A stretch of DNA of 64,000 nt from Deroplatys truncata (taxonomy: Eukaryota > Arthropoda > Insecta > Mantodea > Mantidae). A program made the position numbers and the translations under genes. Below, in pieces: positions 21,536 through 32,930 of this stretch. Location: positions 52,790,421 to 52,854,420 of the forward strand of contig CM060978.1 of assembly GCA_030765065.1 (NCBI GenBank), read 5' to 3'. Below the pieces are notes generated by a model. That model was not told the origin of the DNA, did not search any database, and saw only the letters and a list, made by a program, of their open reading frames with translations. Within the stretch, counting starts at the first letter, position 1. Each line of letters starts with the position of its first letter.

Positions 21536-22421
21536 CGAGGACTGATCAACAGAGACTGAGACTGATTTTTTCCTGTAGCTTCCGTGATAGTTTCGTATCT
21601 GTAACATAAATATTTGAAAAGAGCGGGTTTTTATGTATAATGTTGGTAGGCGGCAGCACTCTCGTATTGGTATGTTGGTAGTAATGCTCTATTTTGTAGA
21701 CCCTACGTGCATTTCGCTACCAGACAATGAAGGTGATGCATTTTTTAAATCGATTATCACCGGTGATGAGTCATGGCTGCATCATTATGATTCTGAAGGA
21801 AAACAAGCCAGCATAGTGTGGAAATCGCTAGGTTCTCCAACACCAAAAAAGGCAAAAGTTGTTCCATCATCTGCAGGGAAAGTGATGGTGATCACATTTT
21901 TTTGACTGTAATGGAATGATTTACCAGCATACCGTTCCCCCTCACACTACTGTTACAGCAGCATACTACATGTCAGTATTGGCTACATTGAGGAAGCACA
22001 TTGCAAAGAAACGACCAGAGCTTTCTCGGACTGGGTGGCGAATTCATCATGATAATGCACGGCCTCATGTCGCAAATCAAGTCATGCAGTTTCTGGCTCG
22101 ATTAAACATTACCTGTGTACCACATCCACCTTATAGCCCCGATCTTGCACCCTGTGACTTTTTTTATTCCCATCACTAAAGGCAAAGCTTAGGGGTATTC
22201 GATTTGAGAACTCTGAAGCAGTGCTCAAGAAAAGTGAGGCGATTCTCAAGGACCTGACAAAGAATGGTCTGCAGCACGTGTTCAAGGACAGGCAGAGACG
22301 CGATAAAAAGTGCATTGAAGTAGAAGGGGACTACTTTGAAAAAGATCTTGTAAACATTGAATTGGAGTAATAAACATCTGTGAAAAAAAAATCAGACTCA
22401 GTCTTTGTTGATCAGCTCTCG
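21536..22421 (+). mobile_element. mariner element, internally deleted (mariner 3)
   Basis: TA duplications lie at 21534-21535 and 22422-22423. The termini CGAGGACTGATCAACAGAGA and, in reverse complement, CGAGAGCTGATCAACAAAGA extend for about 35 bases (continuing GACTGAG-CTGATTTTTT). At 886 bases it lacks some 400 bases of a full mariner, namely the helix-turn-helix region. Confidence 0.9.
21640..22370 (+). pseudogene. mariner DD34D transposase, catalytic domain only (mariner 3)
   Basis: Reading rightwards: FFKSIITGDESWLHHYD (first Asp), VWKSLGSPTPKKAKVVPS, VMVITFF, then a frame change into MIYQHTVPP, IHHDNARPHVA (second Asp) and PPYSPDLAPCDFF (third Asp, 34 residues on). The C-terminal tail is out of frame, ending KDLVNIELE. 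The N-terminal DNA-binding half is absent and there are at least two frameshifts, so this copy could at most have been moved by another mariner. Confidence 0.85.
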
Positions 22422-22423
22422 TA

Positions 22424-23371
22424 CTATAGGAATTTAAGGGAAGTTTCACTTTAATTGGTGATATCTGTCCGGTTATTTATATGACTTTGAAATGTATATC
22501 AGCTAAGCAATAAACCAGAGTATTCGTTTATCTCCAAAGAATGTATAACGTGTTTTATAAAGATAAGGCAATTAATTACAATCTCAATAATGATTAACTT
22601 CACATAAAACTGTTTTATTTCTTTTGAAGAAATGTGCTTTATACAATAATCACCTTTTTTCTGGTTCCCATTTTACTTACTCATTTCATTTATTTAGCTC
22701 TATAGTTCACTTAATATCGTCAATGTTGATATTATTCTATTCAATATATTTAACAATAAAATGTTATACACCGGGGTGAAGCCAAAAGGTTTGCAGCTGA
22801 AATATTAAATTTAGTTACCCTGGCAAAAACATTGGGGACGTAGACTCAGATGCACACAAAGAGATACCAAGAACTTGCTGCACACACCTAAAGCGGACGT
22901 GGAATATTTATAAACAATACGTGTAAATTCACATATAACGCTGGTTTATTATAATATTATAATTAATAAGGTGCCCTACATTGTACACAAAAGGTTACTG
23001 ACAAACACTGGGGGAGATGTTCCACGCACACACACGGCAACATGCACTTCTACATACAAACCACACCTCAGAAAACCTACTCTAGACTGACGCTACTCAT
23101 AGACCCACCCTATCAGACAAAGAGGATCTTCCCTCAACTTGCCTTCACCCCTCTTGACTAGGAATTGCAGGGAAATATGCCGCGCCGGACAACAATTCAA
23201 CTCAAAAACGAAATAATTACTTCAACAATATCATTATACACAGCAATAATGTGTCCGACGCGACAATGCACGCACATACGCTACAATATTATGATATACT
23301 CTTGAAATTAATTCTCTTAAGATATGCTCAAGATGTATTCCTAAAAAATGTTATCAGAAGTATAAGAAAAT
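22424..23371. other. unassigned, ~950 bases
   Basis: No open frame above about 60 codons fits a known family. There is a GC-richer patch near 22990-23210 with a CACACACACGGC run. No recognised repeat. Confidence 0.35.
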
Positions 23372-24154
23372 ATCTGATGCCTTACACTCACATAACTTTC
23401 TCTACCCTTGTAAAACTATTTTTACAAACGTTTATTCTCCATCTACTTCATGGTAATCGAGATTAACATTGCAAAACTATCTTATTGCTAATTTTCTTGT
23501 AGCTGCAGGAGAATATGGTAGGTTTTAAGCGACAGTCAAATCTCTTAAGTGCTGGTTGCTATGTGGCGCATTCCATTCTCTTTGTATGTCCAGGACTAAA
23601 AAAGCGAATAACGTGTTTTCGTTTGAGAAAATGTATTGGAAAGTACCAACAAATAACCAGGAATATCTCGGAAACGGTTCAGTGAACAAAAAAAAAGTAC
23701 ATGACATAAATTGTGTGTGCGAACGTCCTTCAGAATGAAGAGGACTCTTGGGGACATTCCCAGAAAATTCGAGATATACATTTTATTCGCCACAAAAATA
23801 TCTTAAACATCTGATATTTTAATCAAAATCGTTAGAGCCATTTTTGAGAAAATCAAAGTTTTCAGAAAATGTTCAATGTAAAGGGTAGTCCGGGATGGGG
23901 GGATTTTCTTGAAAATCTTCGTGTCGCATCTTTGATAGATACTGAAACTAAATATCAAATTTGGTATTTATCCGACTTTTCGTTTTTGAGTTATGCTGTT
24001 CACACACAGAGACACACCACGGACCTTTTTCTAAAAATGCTTTTTTTTGCATTCACGGGGCCTTAAAACATGTATTTCCAGTGAAATCTCGATATTGAAA
24101 TTTTGGGTGGAATGCAATATTTCCTCTACTTACTATACGCAGTAGAAAAAGTAA
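23372..24154 (+). repeat. R copy, intermediate between R-I and R-II
   Basis: The left end is TATCTGATGCCTTACACTC and the right end TACGCAGTAGAAAAAGTAA. A short deletion in the body removes the ACATTTTTTGTGTAG region. The microsatellite is short (CACACACAGAGACACACC). Confidence 0.8.
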
Positions 24155-24408
24155 AAACAGGAGAAGATTTTGAATAGCGATATACAGGAAAATACGTTAT
24201 TATAAAGGGAAAAACATGCATTTACCAAGAGATATACGCAACAGAAATGTAAATGTGCATTTAAAACAGAAAATTAAATTAAAGTTATATAAAACAGAGA
24301 ATCAGATTGTTAATTTATTATTTGTATTCGCATGTAAATTGTTTACTGCAATTAACTTGTATTTATGTTAAAATTTATTTCGCAAGCATAGCAAGAACGT
24401 TCAATTTT
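24155..24408. other. unassigned
   Basis: AT-rich, with nothing recognised. Confidence 0.35.
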
Positions 24409-25170
24409 TGCTTTCTCTAGTACATGTAATAAGTAGGGAAAGTATTGCATTGTATCGAAAAATTCTATACCGAGATTTCACGGGAAATATATGTTTTGAG
24501 GCACCTTGAATTAAAAAAATAGCATTTTTAGGAAAAGATCTGAATGTGGTCTGTAAACAGCATAACTCAAAAACGAAAAGTCGGATAAATACCAAATTTT
24601 CAAGAAAATACCCCCGAACTACACTTTGCATTGAACATTTCTCGAAAATTTGAATTTCTCAAATGACTAACGATGTTGTTTAAAATATCATATATTTAAG
24701 ATATTTTTATGGTAAATGAAATGTGTATCTTGAATTTTCTGGGAATGTCCCCAAAAGTCGTCATAATTCTGAAAGAATTTTGCATAACTGACAAACCGTA
24801 AGAGATAGACTAAGTGTTACTACACAAACATTGTAGATCTCGTTAAAACACACAATTTATATCATACACATTTTTTTGTCGAGTGAACCATTTCCGAGAT
24901 ATTCGTTGTTATTTGTTTGAATTTTCCAATACTTTATGCTTTTTCTCAAATGGGAACTAGTTCGTTTTTTATGTCCTGGACATACAAAGTGAATGAAATG
25001 GTCCACATAGCAACCAACTCTTAAAATATTTGACTATCCCTTAAAGCCTTTCATATTCCCCTTGCATCTACAAGAAAATTAGCAATATCATGAAGTAGAT
25101 GGAGAATAAGCGTTTGTAAAAATAGTTTGTACAAGAGTAGAGAAAGTCATGTGAGTGTAACATATCAGAT
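24409..25170 (-). repeat. R copy, intermediate, internally deleted
   Basis: The right end, CTTTCTCTAGTACATG, is at 24409 and the left end, CATATCAGAT, at 25170. The segment around the step between the ACCAAA and ATGCGACAC blocks is deleted. It retains the short-variant left half. Confidence 0.8.
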
Positions 25171-25649
25171 TTTATTTTTACACAAAACAAATTAGTTTAT
25201 AACAAACTTTGTTTGCAAGTAATTTAAATCTTAATTCATAGCACTACAAATGTGTCAAGCATTGTTCATCTCTATGAATTACACTTTTTGCTTGCTTTTA
25301 TATCAGTTTAACTGCACAAGTCTCTTTCGACTCATTTAAATTCTACGTCAACGCACAGCCCTCTTGTGATTCACTGTGATAATTAATCCGTTAAATAGAT
25401 TATTCGGAGAGAGTTACGCACAGCATCACAATTACTGACGCAATTATGGGGAATACATTTAAAATTTTGTTTTCCTCAATATTGCAGAAGAACACTTCCC
25501 ATTTACAAAATTAGTACCTCGTGTTACAACAGTTATAAGGAAAATTATTGTATCAATCCCATTCTTGGAATAACAACTCTTGTCATTTTCTAAAGCTGAT
25601 GTTTGCACTTTCTCTGCTGCTTACTTACAATATCTTATCTTATCTTCCT
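25171..25649. other. unassigned
   Basis: AT-rich, with no gene or repeat recognised. Confidence 0.35.
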
Positions 25650-26440
25650 TAAAGGAGGAATTCAGCACCGATCCAGAGGGGATGTTGTATCTTCGCTCCA
25701 CGAGGAGGCCTCCCTGGAAAGAAGGAATGAGACGAGAGGAGTCAACAGGCGGCCGGGTCCAGGAGCGGCGGTGCAGCATTGAAGTTTCCAGAAGTAGACA
25801 CCTGGCAGACGAACAGGCGGACCCCGCCCCATACAGAGGGAAACCCCAGGAGCCAGCCGAAATCCGAGGGACGGAGGGAGTTTACAGAGAGTATGATTTT
25901 CCCCTGCCACGCTGCACCGAAACGCCATCACCGACACTTCCGACCCTGAAAGAGACCCAGGGGGTGAAGGATAAACGAAATGATGAATGGAACGAGATGG
26001 AGTTTGAGTTATTTTTATGGACGCTCTATAACTGCTTAGCGTCCCATTTAATATTGCTCGTGAAAGACTGGTAATTTTGCTCATAGCCCTCTTTATCAGG
26101 TCTGATGTAATTTTACGTGCCGTAAATCTACGACACGGGACCACCGGCTTTACATCCCTTTCAAAGGAAGCCACGCCGAACCAAAAAAATTCATCGCCCT
26201 CCGCCGATGAACCCGTGACCTGACCTTGGGAACTAGAGCCTAGCATGGTAACCACTACACCACGGAGTACGACAAACGAGATGGAGGGGCAGGAAATTCG
26301 GGGTTGAAAGAAACCACTCCAGCATTCGCCTGCCGACCCGGAAAACCCCCGAAAAAAACCCATGGGTCAGAATGAGCTGTAGTCGGGGATCGAACGCGAG
26401 CCACCGACGTTACCGCTAAGCCATCCCGCTCGGTTAGCTA
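25650..26440 (-). repeat. composite tRNA-derived SINE (S1 joined to S2)
   Basis: On the minus strand, a first tRNA-like head (GGGATGGCTTAGCGGTAACG, box B GTTCGATCCCC) is followed by a second (GTGTAGTGGTTACCATGC, box B-like GGGTTCATCGG). Then comes the S1 body (GGTCCCGTGTCGTAGATTTA) and then S2. The 233-codon minus and 164-codon plus open frames through here are products of the GC-rich SINE sequence, not genes. S1 recurs at 29806-31530 (split), 33160-33537 and 40831-41185. Confidence 0.7.
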
Positions 26441-26837
26441 CAGTAAGTGGAGGATGTTTTAAAATCCCCTGAACCCCCAAAATAATTTTCAGGAAGCAGT
26501 ATGTGTATGTGTTAACAGTATAAATCAAAAACAAAAGCACTGATTATTTCCCAAAGAAGCCACCCCCCCCCATCCCAAACTATTCATTACATGGTAAGCT
26601 TTTCGTTATTTTGGATTTTCTCAAAAATGGCCTCTTAACAGTTTTGATTAAAACATCTAATGTTTAAGAATATTCATGACAAATGAAATGCATATCTTGA
26701 ATTTTCTGGGAGTAACTTGTGTCCTCTTGATTTTGAATTCCTTTTGTATAATTAGTAAACCGTAAGAGAACTTACGTCACAAGAAATGTAGATTTGGTTA
26801 GCGCGTACAATATATGTTAGATAACAAGTTTTGTGGA

Positions 26838-27005
26838 TGGAATTAATTGTTCTTTCACACAAGCCGTGTGTTGGACAGGGTTGGAAAGGTAGAATCAGGC
26901 GACTGAAAAATTCAATGCCATGGCCGGGATTTGAACCACGGATCTTCCGGTCTCCGTCCGGTTGCTCTAACCACTGAGCTACCGTGGCAAACGCCGGCAC
27001 GACAC
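26838..27005 (-). repeat. tRNA-like SINE unit at left edge of composite
   Basis: From 27000 leftwards: CCACGGTAGCTCAGTGGTTA (A box region), GTGGTTCAAATCCCGG (B box), then a CATGGCA that nearly pairs with the 5' GCCACGG as an acceptor stem would. The D-arm GCTC/GAGC is intact. The anticodon loop ACGGAGA lacks the invariant U33, and the T-stem pairs poorly, so I call a SINE head and not a gene. The body ends AACAATTAATTCCAT. Confidence 0.6.
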
Positions 27006-27109
27006 TAAATTCTCCAGCTGTTTTTTTTTCGAGTGGAGGAAAAATACTTTTGCGTACTAACCGCATAAATGGGAGTGTGGGACTCCACCCGGCCCTACCC
27101 ACTAAAAAC

Positions 27110-28030
27110 CCTCCACCGGAGAGAATTCAGGTATAGGTGTGGCAGTACCGCTTATGCACCTGCGGATTTGAGGTGTTGGTATATTGGCCAGCCCTTAGGG
27201 CTAGAGCCGGTAAGGACAGGAGGCCGGTCGTAGCCATGACCAAAGCCCTGATTACGCCCTGGCGAATTAGGGAGTTTGGTGATATGTTAGTTCTTGTTCA
27301 CGCCGAGGCGTGTCGTCGTGTTATATTGGAGGTGTTGAGCATCACAAGTGCGCACTTGTGTGCGAGTCGGATCTTGAGCCGGAGGCTGCGTCCCTGAAAG
27401 AAATCATTCTAGGCATGCACAATACATATGTTTACACTTATTTGTATTAGTTGTTAGTTGTATAGAATAAATTGATTTGATGATTAGCTCTAATTTGGAA
27501 GTTCAAAAGTGTTGACTCCGCCTTGTGGCTTCGTCTTTTTATTGTGTATAGTTAGTGCTAATTTGTATTTTGATAGTGTTGTGCTCCGCCTGGTGGCGTC
27601 GTCATTTTCTTATTATGATTATTTTGTGCTTATGTTAGATTAATTATGAGTATTTGTTTTACAGCCGTTTGGCATCGTCCTTAGCTTTAATAAACTATTT
27701 CATTATCCATATTGCTAGCACGGTCGTATAGAGTGTGCACACGGCGTGCTGCCTGCCTGAAAATGCAGGTGCGAGCCAGTGCCACTCGAGGGGGATCCCT
27801 CAGTCCCCGGGGGCCGCCTTGACTCGGAGAGTAAGGACTTCGAGGGCTACCAACGGTCACGTGGTGAGGCTGTAGTCATGGGTATTATGGTAATGTTATT
27901 AATGAGTAATTTCGGGCTCCCCTAGGCCAAAGGTTCTGTCGAATAGTGACAGCGGTCGCTTGTGTTTGTTCTCGTGGGTTTCATATGAACCTGGTTCTTG
28001 TATTAGTCTATTCGTATTCTTTCCCTTGTG
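27110..28030. other. GC-richer unassigned middle of composite
   Basis: It includes an 86-codon plus-strand frame at 27137-27397 of no recognised family, and the GC-rich block 27760-27870. It may be 3' untranslated sequence of the LINE fragment, which reads leftwards from 28463. Confidence 0.35.
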
Positions 28031-28031
28031 C

Positions 28032-28463
28032 TTATAGAGATTGAAGCTTAGACTCTTTACGAATTCTTCGATAGTGTGTAGTTTTAATTCCTGGTGTAGT
28101 AGATATGCCAGCGCTAACGGCGTGTTTCGTTATTATTCGTATTATCCTGTTTTGCAGTGTTTGTAGCTTATGCATGTGCGTCTTGGCCGCATATCCCCAA
28201 ACAGGGGCTGCATACGTCATGATTGGCCTAATTAGCGTTTTGTATAGGGTGAGTCCCATATTTATTTTTAGTTGGTTATTTATGTTAAATATTGGGTACA
28301 GTCTATTTAGCTGACAATTTGTCTTGGCTCTGACTTTAGCAATGTGCTTATTCCAGGTCAGGCCCTGATCCATGATAAGACCTAAGTAGGTCACAGCTGC
28401 TTCGCATTTTTTCCCGACAAACCACAAGGAGATCTGAAATTGTATTGAGACGACATACCCCAA
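28032..28463 (-). pseudogene. jockey-like LINE, C-terminal part of reverse transcriptase protein
   Basis: The 143-codon frame has the conserved thumb and post-RT region of jockey-clade ORF2: VTYLGLIMDQGLTWNKHI, CQLNRLYPI, LYKTLIRPIMTYAAPVWG and LQTLQNRIIRIIT. ORF2 protein reverse transcribes element RNA at a nicked target. Everything upstream (endonuclease and the RT catalytic motifs) is missing, so it is a 5'-truncated copy. The frame after IRIIT reads LQSL and a stop, shorter than usual. Confidence 0.8.
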
Positions 28464-28533
28464 TGGCGACTTACAATGTTGTAAGTACTTTAAGTCCCGG
28501 GCTTCATAGTTTCAACCACTATTAGGTCAATTA

Positions 28534-28701
28534 ATGGAATTAATTGTTCTTTCACACAAGCGGTGTGTTGAACAAGGTTGGGAAGGTAGAATCAGGCAAC
28601 TGAAAAATTCAACCGGAGAGCACCCGGACGGAGACCGGGAGATCCGTTGTTCAAATCCCGGCTATGACATTGAATTTTTCAGTCGTCTGATTCTACCTTT
28701 C
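28534..28701 (+). repeat. inverted tRNA-like unit at right edge of composite
   Basis: A reversed SINE tail (AATTAATTGTTCTTTCACAC) runs directly into a forward head fragment (CACCCGGACGGAGACCGGGA, TTGTTCAAATCCCGG) and its tail (TTGAATTTTTCAGTCGTCTG). The unit is therefore itself a short palindrome. Confidence 0.6.
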
Positions 28702-28802
28702 CAAGTTTTGTGGAGTTAAACTTTCGGAGATGTTGCTTGTTATCGGTGTGAATTTTCAGATACGGTTTTCTCAACCGGTAAATCGCTATTCGCTTTTAAA
28801 TT

Positions 28803-29573
28803 TTTCTATCACATACATAGTAGATAGGGAAGCTATTGCATTCCACCCAAAGGTTTTATACCGTTATTTCCGGCAAATACATGTTTTGAGGCTCCCTGAA
28901 TTCAAAACAGTATTTTAGTAAAATGTCAGTATGTCTGTGAACAGCATAATTCACAAACGAAAACTCCAATAAACACCAAACTTGGTATTTAAGTCCAGTA
29001 CCTACCAAAGGATGCGAACAAGAGAATCCCCTACCCCTAAGACATGGAGCATTTTTCGAAAATTTTGATTCTCTAAAAATTACTAACATTTTGATTAAAA
29101 TACCATATATTAAAGATATTTACATGAAAAATAAAATGTATATCTTGATTTTTTGGGGGGAAATAGCCTGTGAATTCCTCTTAATTCGGAAGGAATTTTG
29201 TATAATTTTATATAACCGGTGAACGTTAAGCGATAGACGAAAACGTACTACACAAAAAATTTAGATCTCTTTATAACACACAATTTACTTTAAATAATTT
29301 TTTTCTGCAATAAACCATTTCTGAGATATCCGTTAGTTATGGTTCGATTTGTTAAATACAATATTATTTTAAGTTCTGACGATTTCCAGTTGGAAAAAAC
29401 ATCTGACTATCGCTGTTCCCTTTGTATACTAACGAAATACATAATGTAGCTGCTTCTGCAAAGGTTTATCTCGATTAAAATGAAGTAGATATAAAAATAA
29501 ACTTTTATGAGAATAATTTGCATAACCACTAATAAAACATAGAGGGTAGCGAAAATAATGTAAATGATTAGAT
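28803..29573 (-). repeat. R-II copy nested in R-II
   Basis: The right end is TTTCTATCACATACATAGTAG, whose terminal stem is CTATC/GATAG. The left end is AATGATTAGAT at 29573. It is inserted in a T-run of the host R-II copy (CGCTATTCGCTTTT). Confidence 0.75.
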
Positions 29574-29984
29574 TTTTATTTCTCGTGGTCGTACAAAGAG
29601 CATGGAATTTCAAAGCCATCAATAGCGACACGGTCATTAAAAATCTGACTATCGCTTTACTGTATCCCAACGAAATATGTATTGCAAGTTTAAGTATAAT
29701 AACAAGAAGCAAATAGAAGAATAACCTTCTGTAAGATTTATTTGTATAAGACAGGGTAGAGAAAGTCATGTGACTGCAGCACATCGGATTTCCCCCCCCC
29801 TCTCTTTTTGGCATCCCCGTCATCATATCTTTAACATTTTTTCTCTTCCGTTTGCAGAACCATATCGGCAGGAAAACTTATGCACTTTAATCTTGTTCCG
29901 GTTACTACCTTTATGTCCTTCCTCCTGAAAGGGAAAAGAATTTATTTTATGGATGCTCTTTAACTGCTGCGGCCCTTATCGTCC

Positions 29985-31301
29985 CAGGGTGATTGATGAA
30001 GAACTGACACATTTCTTTCTTTAATTATTCTGTTCAAAAATCACCCAATTCCCCAATTTTAGCACCAAATTAAGTAGAATGTTCTACAGTTTCGATTGCC
30101 TGTCACTAGATGCGCAGATGTTCATGTTTTATTCGTAATTATTAGTTTTATTGTCGGCAACTGTTTTTGAGATTTTGTTCTAGTCAACGTGAAAATGAAT
30201 ACACATTAAATGAACGACTCTTCCTTGTAAAGAAATACTGGATTACGAATTGAATTACAGCTACTCAAAGGGCATACCAAAGAGAATTTGGTGTTCGGAA
30301 TCTCCCCAAAGAACACAATACTGGGACTGGTAAGCAAATTGGAAACATCTGGATCTCTGGTGAGTGAAAAAGGAAAAACTAGTTCATCTAGGCTTCCCAC
30401 GGTTGTTGTTGACGTAAGGATCAGTCAACCAAAAATCATTATGACGTTTATCGCAGGAGACAGGGTACAGCTACTCAATGTGTCAGAGAGCTGTGAAAAG
30501 TGCAGGCCTAAGCCGTATAGGATTACAGTTATCCATCAGTTACAGGAACCAGATAAGGATAGACGGCTGAATTATTGTCTTGGTTTCAGGCGTTCATTGT
30601 GCAAAATCTTGCCATATTGACCATCACATGGTTCACAGATGAAACATGGTTCCATTTATCCGGCTATGTGAACTCAAATAACTCACTCCATTGGGCCAGT
30701 GAAAATCCACATGTTATTCATGAAGCACCTATGCACCCGGTTAAAATCGGAGTTTGGTGTGCAATATCCGCACAGAGAATAGTGGAACCATTGTTTTTTT
30801 AACAATGTTACAGAGTACCGACGGATTTTCATGAAGTTTGCTGAGCAACTAGAAAATGTAGAGCTGAGTCAAGGATATTTTCAGCAGGACGGCGCTACAT
30901 GCCATACATCAAATGAATCCATGGCAGTAATTGCAAGTTTCTTTGACGATCGGATAATTTCCAAGAACCTGTGTCCACCGAGATCTCCGGATTTGATATC
31001 GCCGGACTTCTTTCAATGGGGTTACTTAAAAGACAGGGTTTTATGGCACATTGGACGATCTGAAGCACAACATTACACAGGAGATTCCAGCTATTGACAA
31101 CAGAGTCCTCCAACGAGTTGCCAGTAACATGGAACGTGTTGAGTTGTGCCATATGCAGGATGGAGGACATTTTGAACATTTGCTATAGAGGTAAATCTTC
31201 CAAAATTCCTCTGTATTTCAGGTATAATAAGTTGTCGCTAGCATAACTCGCTTTGAAACTATTAAAGAAATAAATGTGTCAGTTATTTATAAATCACCCT
31301 G
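29985..31301 (+). mobile_element. DD38D transposon (copy B), near full length
   Basis: The termini are CAGGGTGATTGATGAAGAACTG and, in reverse complement, CAGGGTGATTTATAAATAACTG (about 25 bases, few mismatches). TA follows the right end; the left TA has been lost. The length of 1.3 kb is typical for an IS630/Tc1/mariner-type element. A truncated relative is at 14762-15395. Confidence 0.85.
30193..31188 (+). pseudogene. DD38D transposase, broken, all domains represented
   Basis: The N-terminal helix-turn-helix reads EYTLNERLFLVKKYWITN, one stop codon, then ITATQRAYQREFGVRN. The linker LGLVSKLETSGSLV leads to PYRITVIHQLQEPDKDRRLN. The first Asp is in TWFTDETWFHLSGYVNS. Next come MHPVKIGVWCAISAQRIV, FQQDGATCHTS (second Asp) and DLISPDFFQWG (third Asp). 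Thirty-eight residues separate the last two acids. The C-terminus ends LCHMQDGGHFEHLL. A full protein would be about 330 residues. I see one in-frame stop and several frameshifts, including one before NIFMKFAEQL and one at DRVLWHIG, so it is inactive. Confidence 0.85.
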
Positions 31302-31530
31302 TATATTGGGCGTGAAAGAGCAGTAATTTTGCTCAGAGGACTCTTTATTCGGCTTGAGGTTCTTTCACGTGTCGTAAATCTACGACACGGGACCACCAGC
31401 TTTACTTCCCTTCCGAAGGAAGCCATGCTAAGGATTGTTACGTTCCGAAAATCCATCGCCCTCCGCCGGGTTTGAGCCCACGAATTTGGGAACTGGAGGC
31501 TAGCATGATAACCACTACACCACGGAGAAC

Positions 31531-31812
31531 GACTCTGGTGATAAAGTTCTTAATAGTTACTTCATATAGAGATTGCTTAGGACACATTCTCTTCACAGTC
31601 CAGGCCAATACTCTTCAAAGTCTCCATAAATTTCTTCACTGGAAATTATTTTTCCAGATCCACAAATGCCTAAAAGTAGAGACATATAACTAAAGATGAG
31701 GGGTTTGTCGCGGTACGAAATACACGTTGACTCGACTGTCAGTGTAGGTAACAGTTTAATTTGAGTTTTATTTACGGACGCTCTTTAACTATTATGGTTC
31801 CTAGCGTCCCAT
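31531..31812. other. unassigned plus a short S1 tail
   Basis: 31541-31755 is unrecognised. 31760-31812 (TTTACGGACGCTCTTTAACT...GCGTCCCAT) is another S1 tail fragment. Confidence 0.4.
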
Positions 31813-31877
31813 TATACAGAGTGGACCATTTAAGTTGAGACTTTAGAATATCTCCAAAACTAAGCGTTGTAGAAAGA
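31813..31877 (+). repeat. end fragment of the TATACAGGGTG palindromic element
   Basis: TATACAGAGTGGACCATTTA and AATATCTCCAAAACTAAGCG match the outer arm of the element at 18717-21019, for about 65 bases only. Confidence 0.6.
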
Positions 31878-32066
31878 AATTTGTTTAATAGATGTGATGA
31901 TGGAGCTATTTGTAGAATGAACGGCAGTAAAAACTGGAGAATCCGGAGTAAACCCCCGCAGATGACGCTTCACCCAACACAAACACTACTGTGGGTCCCT
32001 GGGATCGAACCCGGACCATCATGATGGGCGGCCAGCAGTCTAACCACTAGGTCAGGGCACCGCCTT
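31878..32066 (-). repeat. tRNA-derived SINE (S3), short copy
   Basis: On the minus strand: GACCTAGTGGTTAGACTGCT (box A) and GGGTTCGATCCCAGGGACC (box B), then a body shared with the SINE at 52172-52553. The 3' part is lost at the junction with the TATACAG fragment. Confidence 0.75.
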
Positions 32067-32085
32067 GGTATGATATTCCTACCCA

Positions 32086-32930
32086 AAAATCTGAAGTGTT
32101 ATTACTTTCTCTACTACGTACAGTAAGTAGGGGAAGTATTGTATTCCACACAAAAATTCGATACCGAGATTTCACCAGAAATATATGAATCCTGAATCCA
32201 AAAAAAGCATTTTTGGAAACGTCCGTGTGTGTCTGTGAACAGCATAACTCAGAAACAAACAGTCGGATAAACACCAAACTTGGTATTTAGGTTCAGTATC
32301 TTCCAAAGATGCGACACGAAGGTTTTCAAGAAAATCCTCTCACCCCTGATTACCCTTTACATGGAACATTTTTCGAAAATTTTAATTTTCTCACAAATGG
32401 CTCTAACGATTTTGATTAAAATATCATATGTTTAAGATATTTTCATGAAAAATGAAATGTATATCTGGAATTTTCTGGGCATGTCCCCAAAAGTAGTCTT
32501 CATTGTGAAGGACCTCTGCATAACTGGTAAACTATAAGAGATAGACAAAATTTTACTGCACAAAAAATGTAGATCGCGTTATAATACACAATTTATTTCA
32601 TGTAGTACATTTTTTTGTTGAGTGATTCATTTTCGAGATATTGCTTGTTATTCCCTTAAATGTTTCAGTACTTATTTGCTCAAATGGAAATTTGTAATTC
32701 ATTTTTTTTGTCCTGGTAATGCAAAGAGAATGGAATACTCCACATAACAACCAGCTTTTAAAATATTTGACTATCGCTTAAAACCTACCATATTCCCCTT
32801 ACATCTACAAGAAAATTAGCAATAAGATTAACATCTCGATATCTCGATTAACATGAAGTAGACGGAGAATAAGCGTTTCTAAAAATAATTTGTACAAGAG
32901 TAGAGAAAGTCATGTGAGTGTAACACATCA
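32086..32930 (-). repeat. R-I copy flanked by a 9-bp direct repeat
   Basis: TCCTACCCA occurs immediately on both sides (32077-32085 and 32931-32939). The left edge reads AAAATCTGAAGTGTTA directly before TTACTTTCTC, and the right edge ends GTAACACATCA. Both edges therefore carry the ATCTGATGTGTTA terminus, unlike most R copies. This is the clearest target duplication of any R copy here. Confidence 0.8.

Larger units (their letters stand above)
26837..28701. mobile_element. composite insertion with 12-bp target duplication
   Basis: CAAGTTTTGTGG occurs at 26825-26836 and again at 28702-28713, exactly where the R-II copy is interrupted. The insert is 1865 bases. It carries a tRNA-like SINE reading left at its left edge, a GC-rich unassigned middle, a LINE fragment reading left, and a second tRNA-like unit reading right at its right edge. 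Its outer ~95 bases are thus inverted relative to each other (GGAAAGGTAGAATCAG-CGACTGAAAAATTC). A 12-base duplication fits LINE-machinery insertion, and twin priming would explain the inversion. Confidence 0.65.
26452..29790 (-). repeat. R-II copy split by two insertions
   Basis: Three pieces read as one minus-strand copy: 26452-26836, 28702-28802 and 29574-29790, the last ending GTCATGTGACTGCAGCACATC. The first gap is the 12-bp-duplication composite and the second is another R-II copy. It is therefore among the oldest R copies here. Confidence 0.7.
29806..31530 (-). repeat. S1 SINE split by a DD38D transposon
   Basis: The minus-strand S1 body occupies 31302-31530 (tRNA-like head GTGTAGTGGTTATCATGC, box B-like GGGCTCAAACCC) and continues at 29806-29984 (GAGCATCCATAAAATAAATT to ATATGGTTCTGC). 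The transposon sits between, at the GTCCCAT...TATATTGGGCG site of S1. Confidence 0.7.

Noticed and set aside
25662-26363. 233-codon minus-strand frame as a protein
   Set aside because: It lies entirely in the GC-rich S1/S2 SINE, which has a Pol III-type promoter, and other S1 copies break the frame.
26926-27000. A tRNA gene on the minus strand
   Set aside because: The acceptor and D-arm look good, but the anticodon loop lacks U33, the T-stem pairs badly, and the sequence continues into a SINE body present twice in the window.
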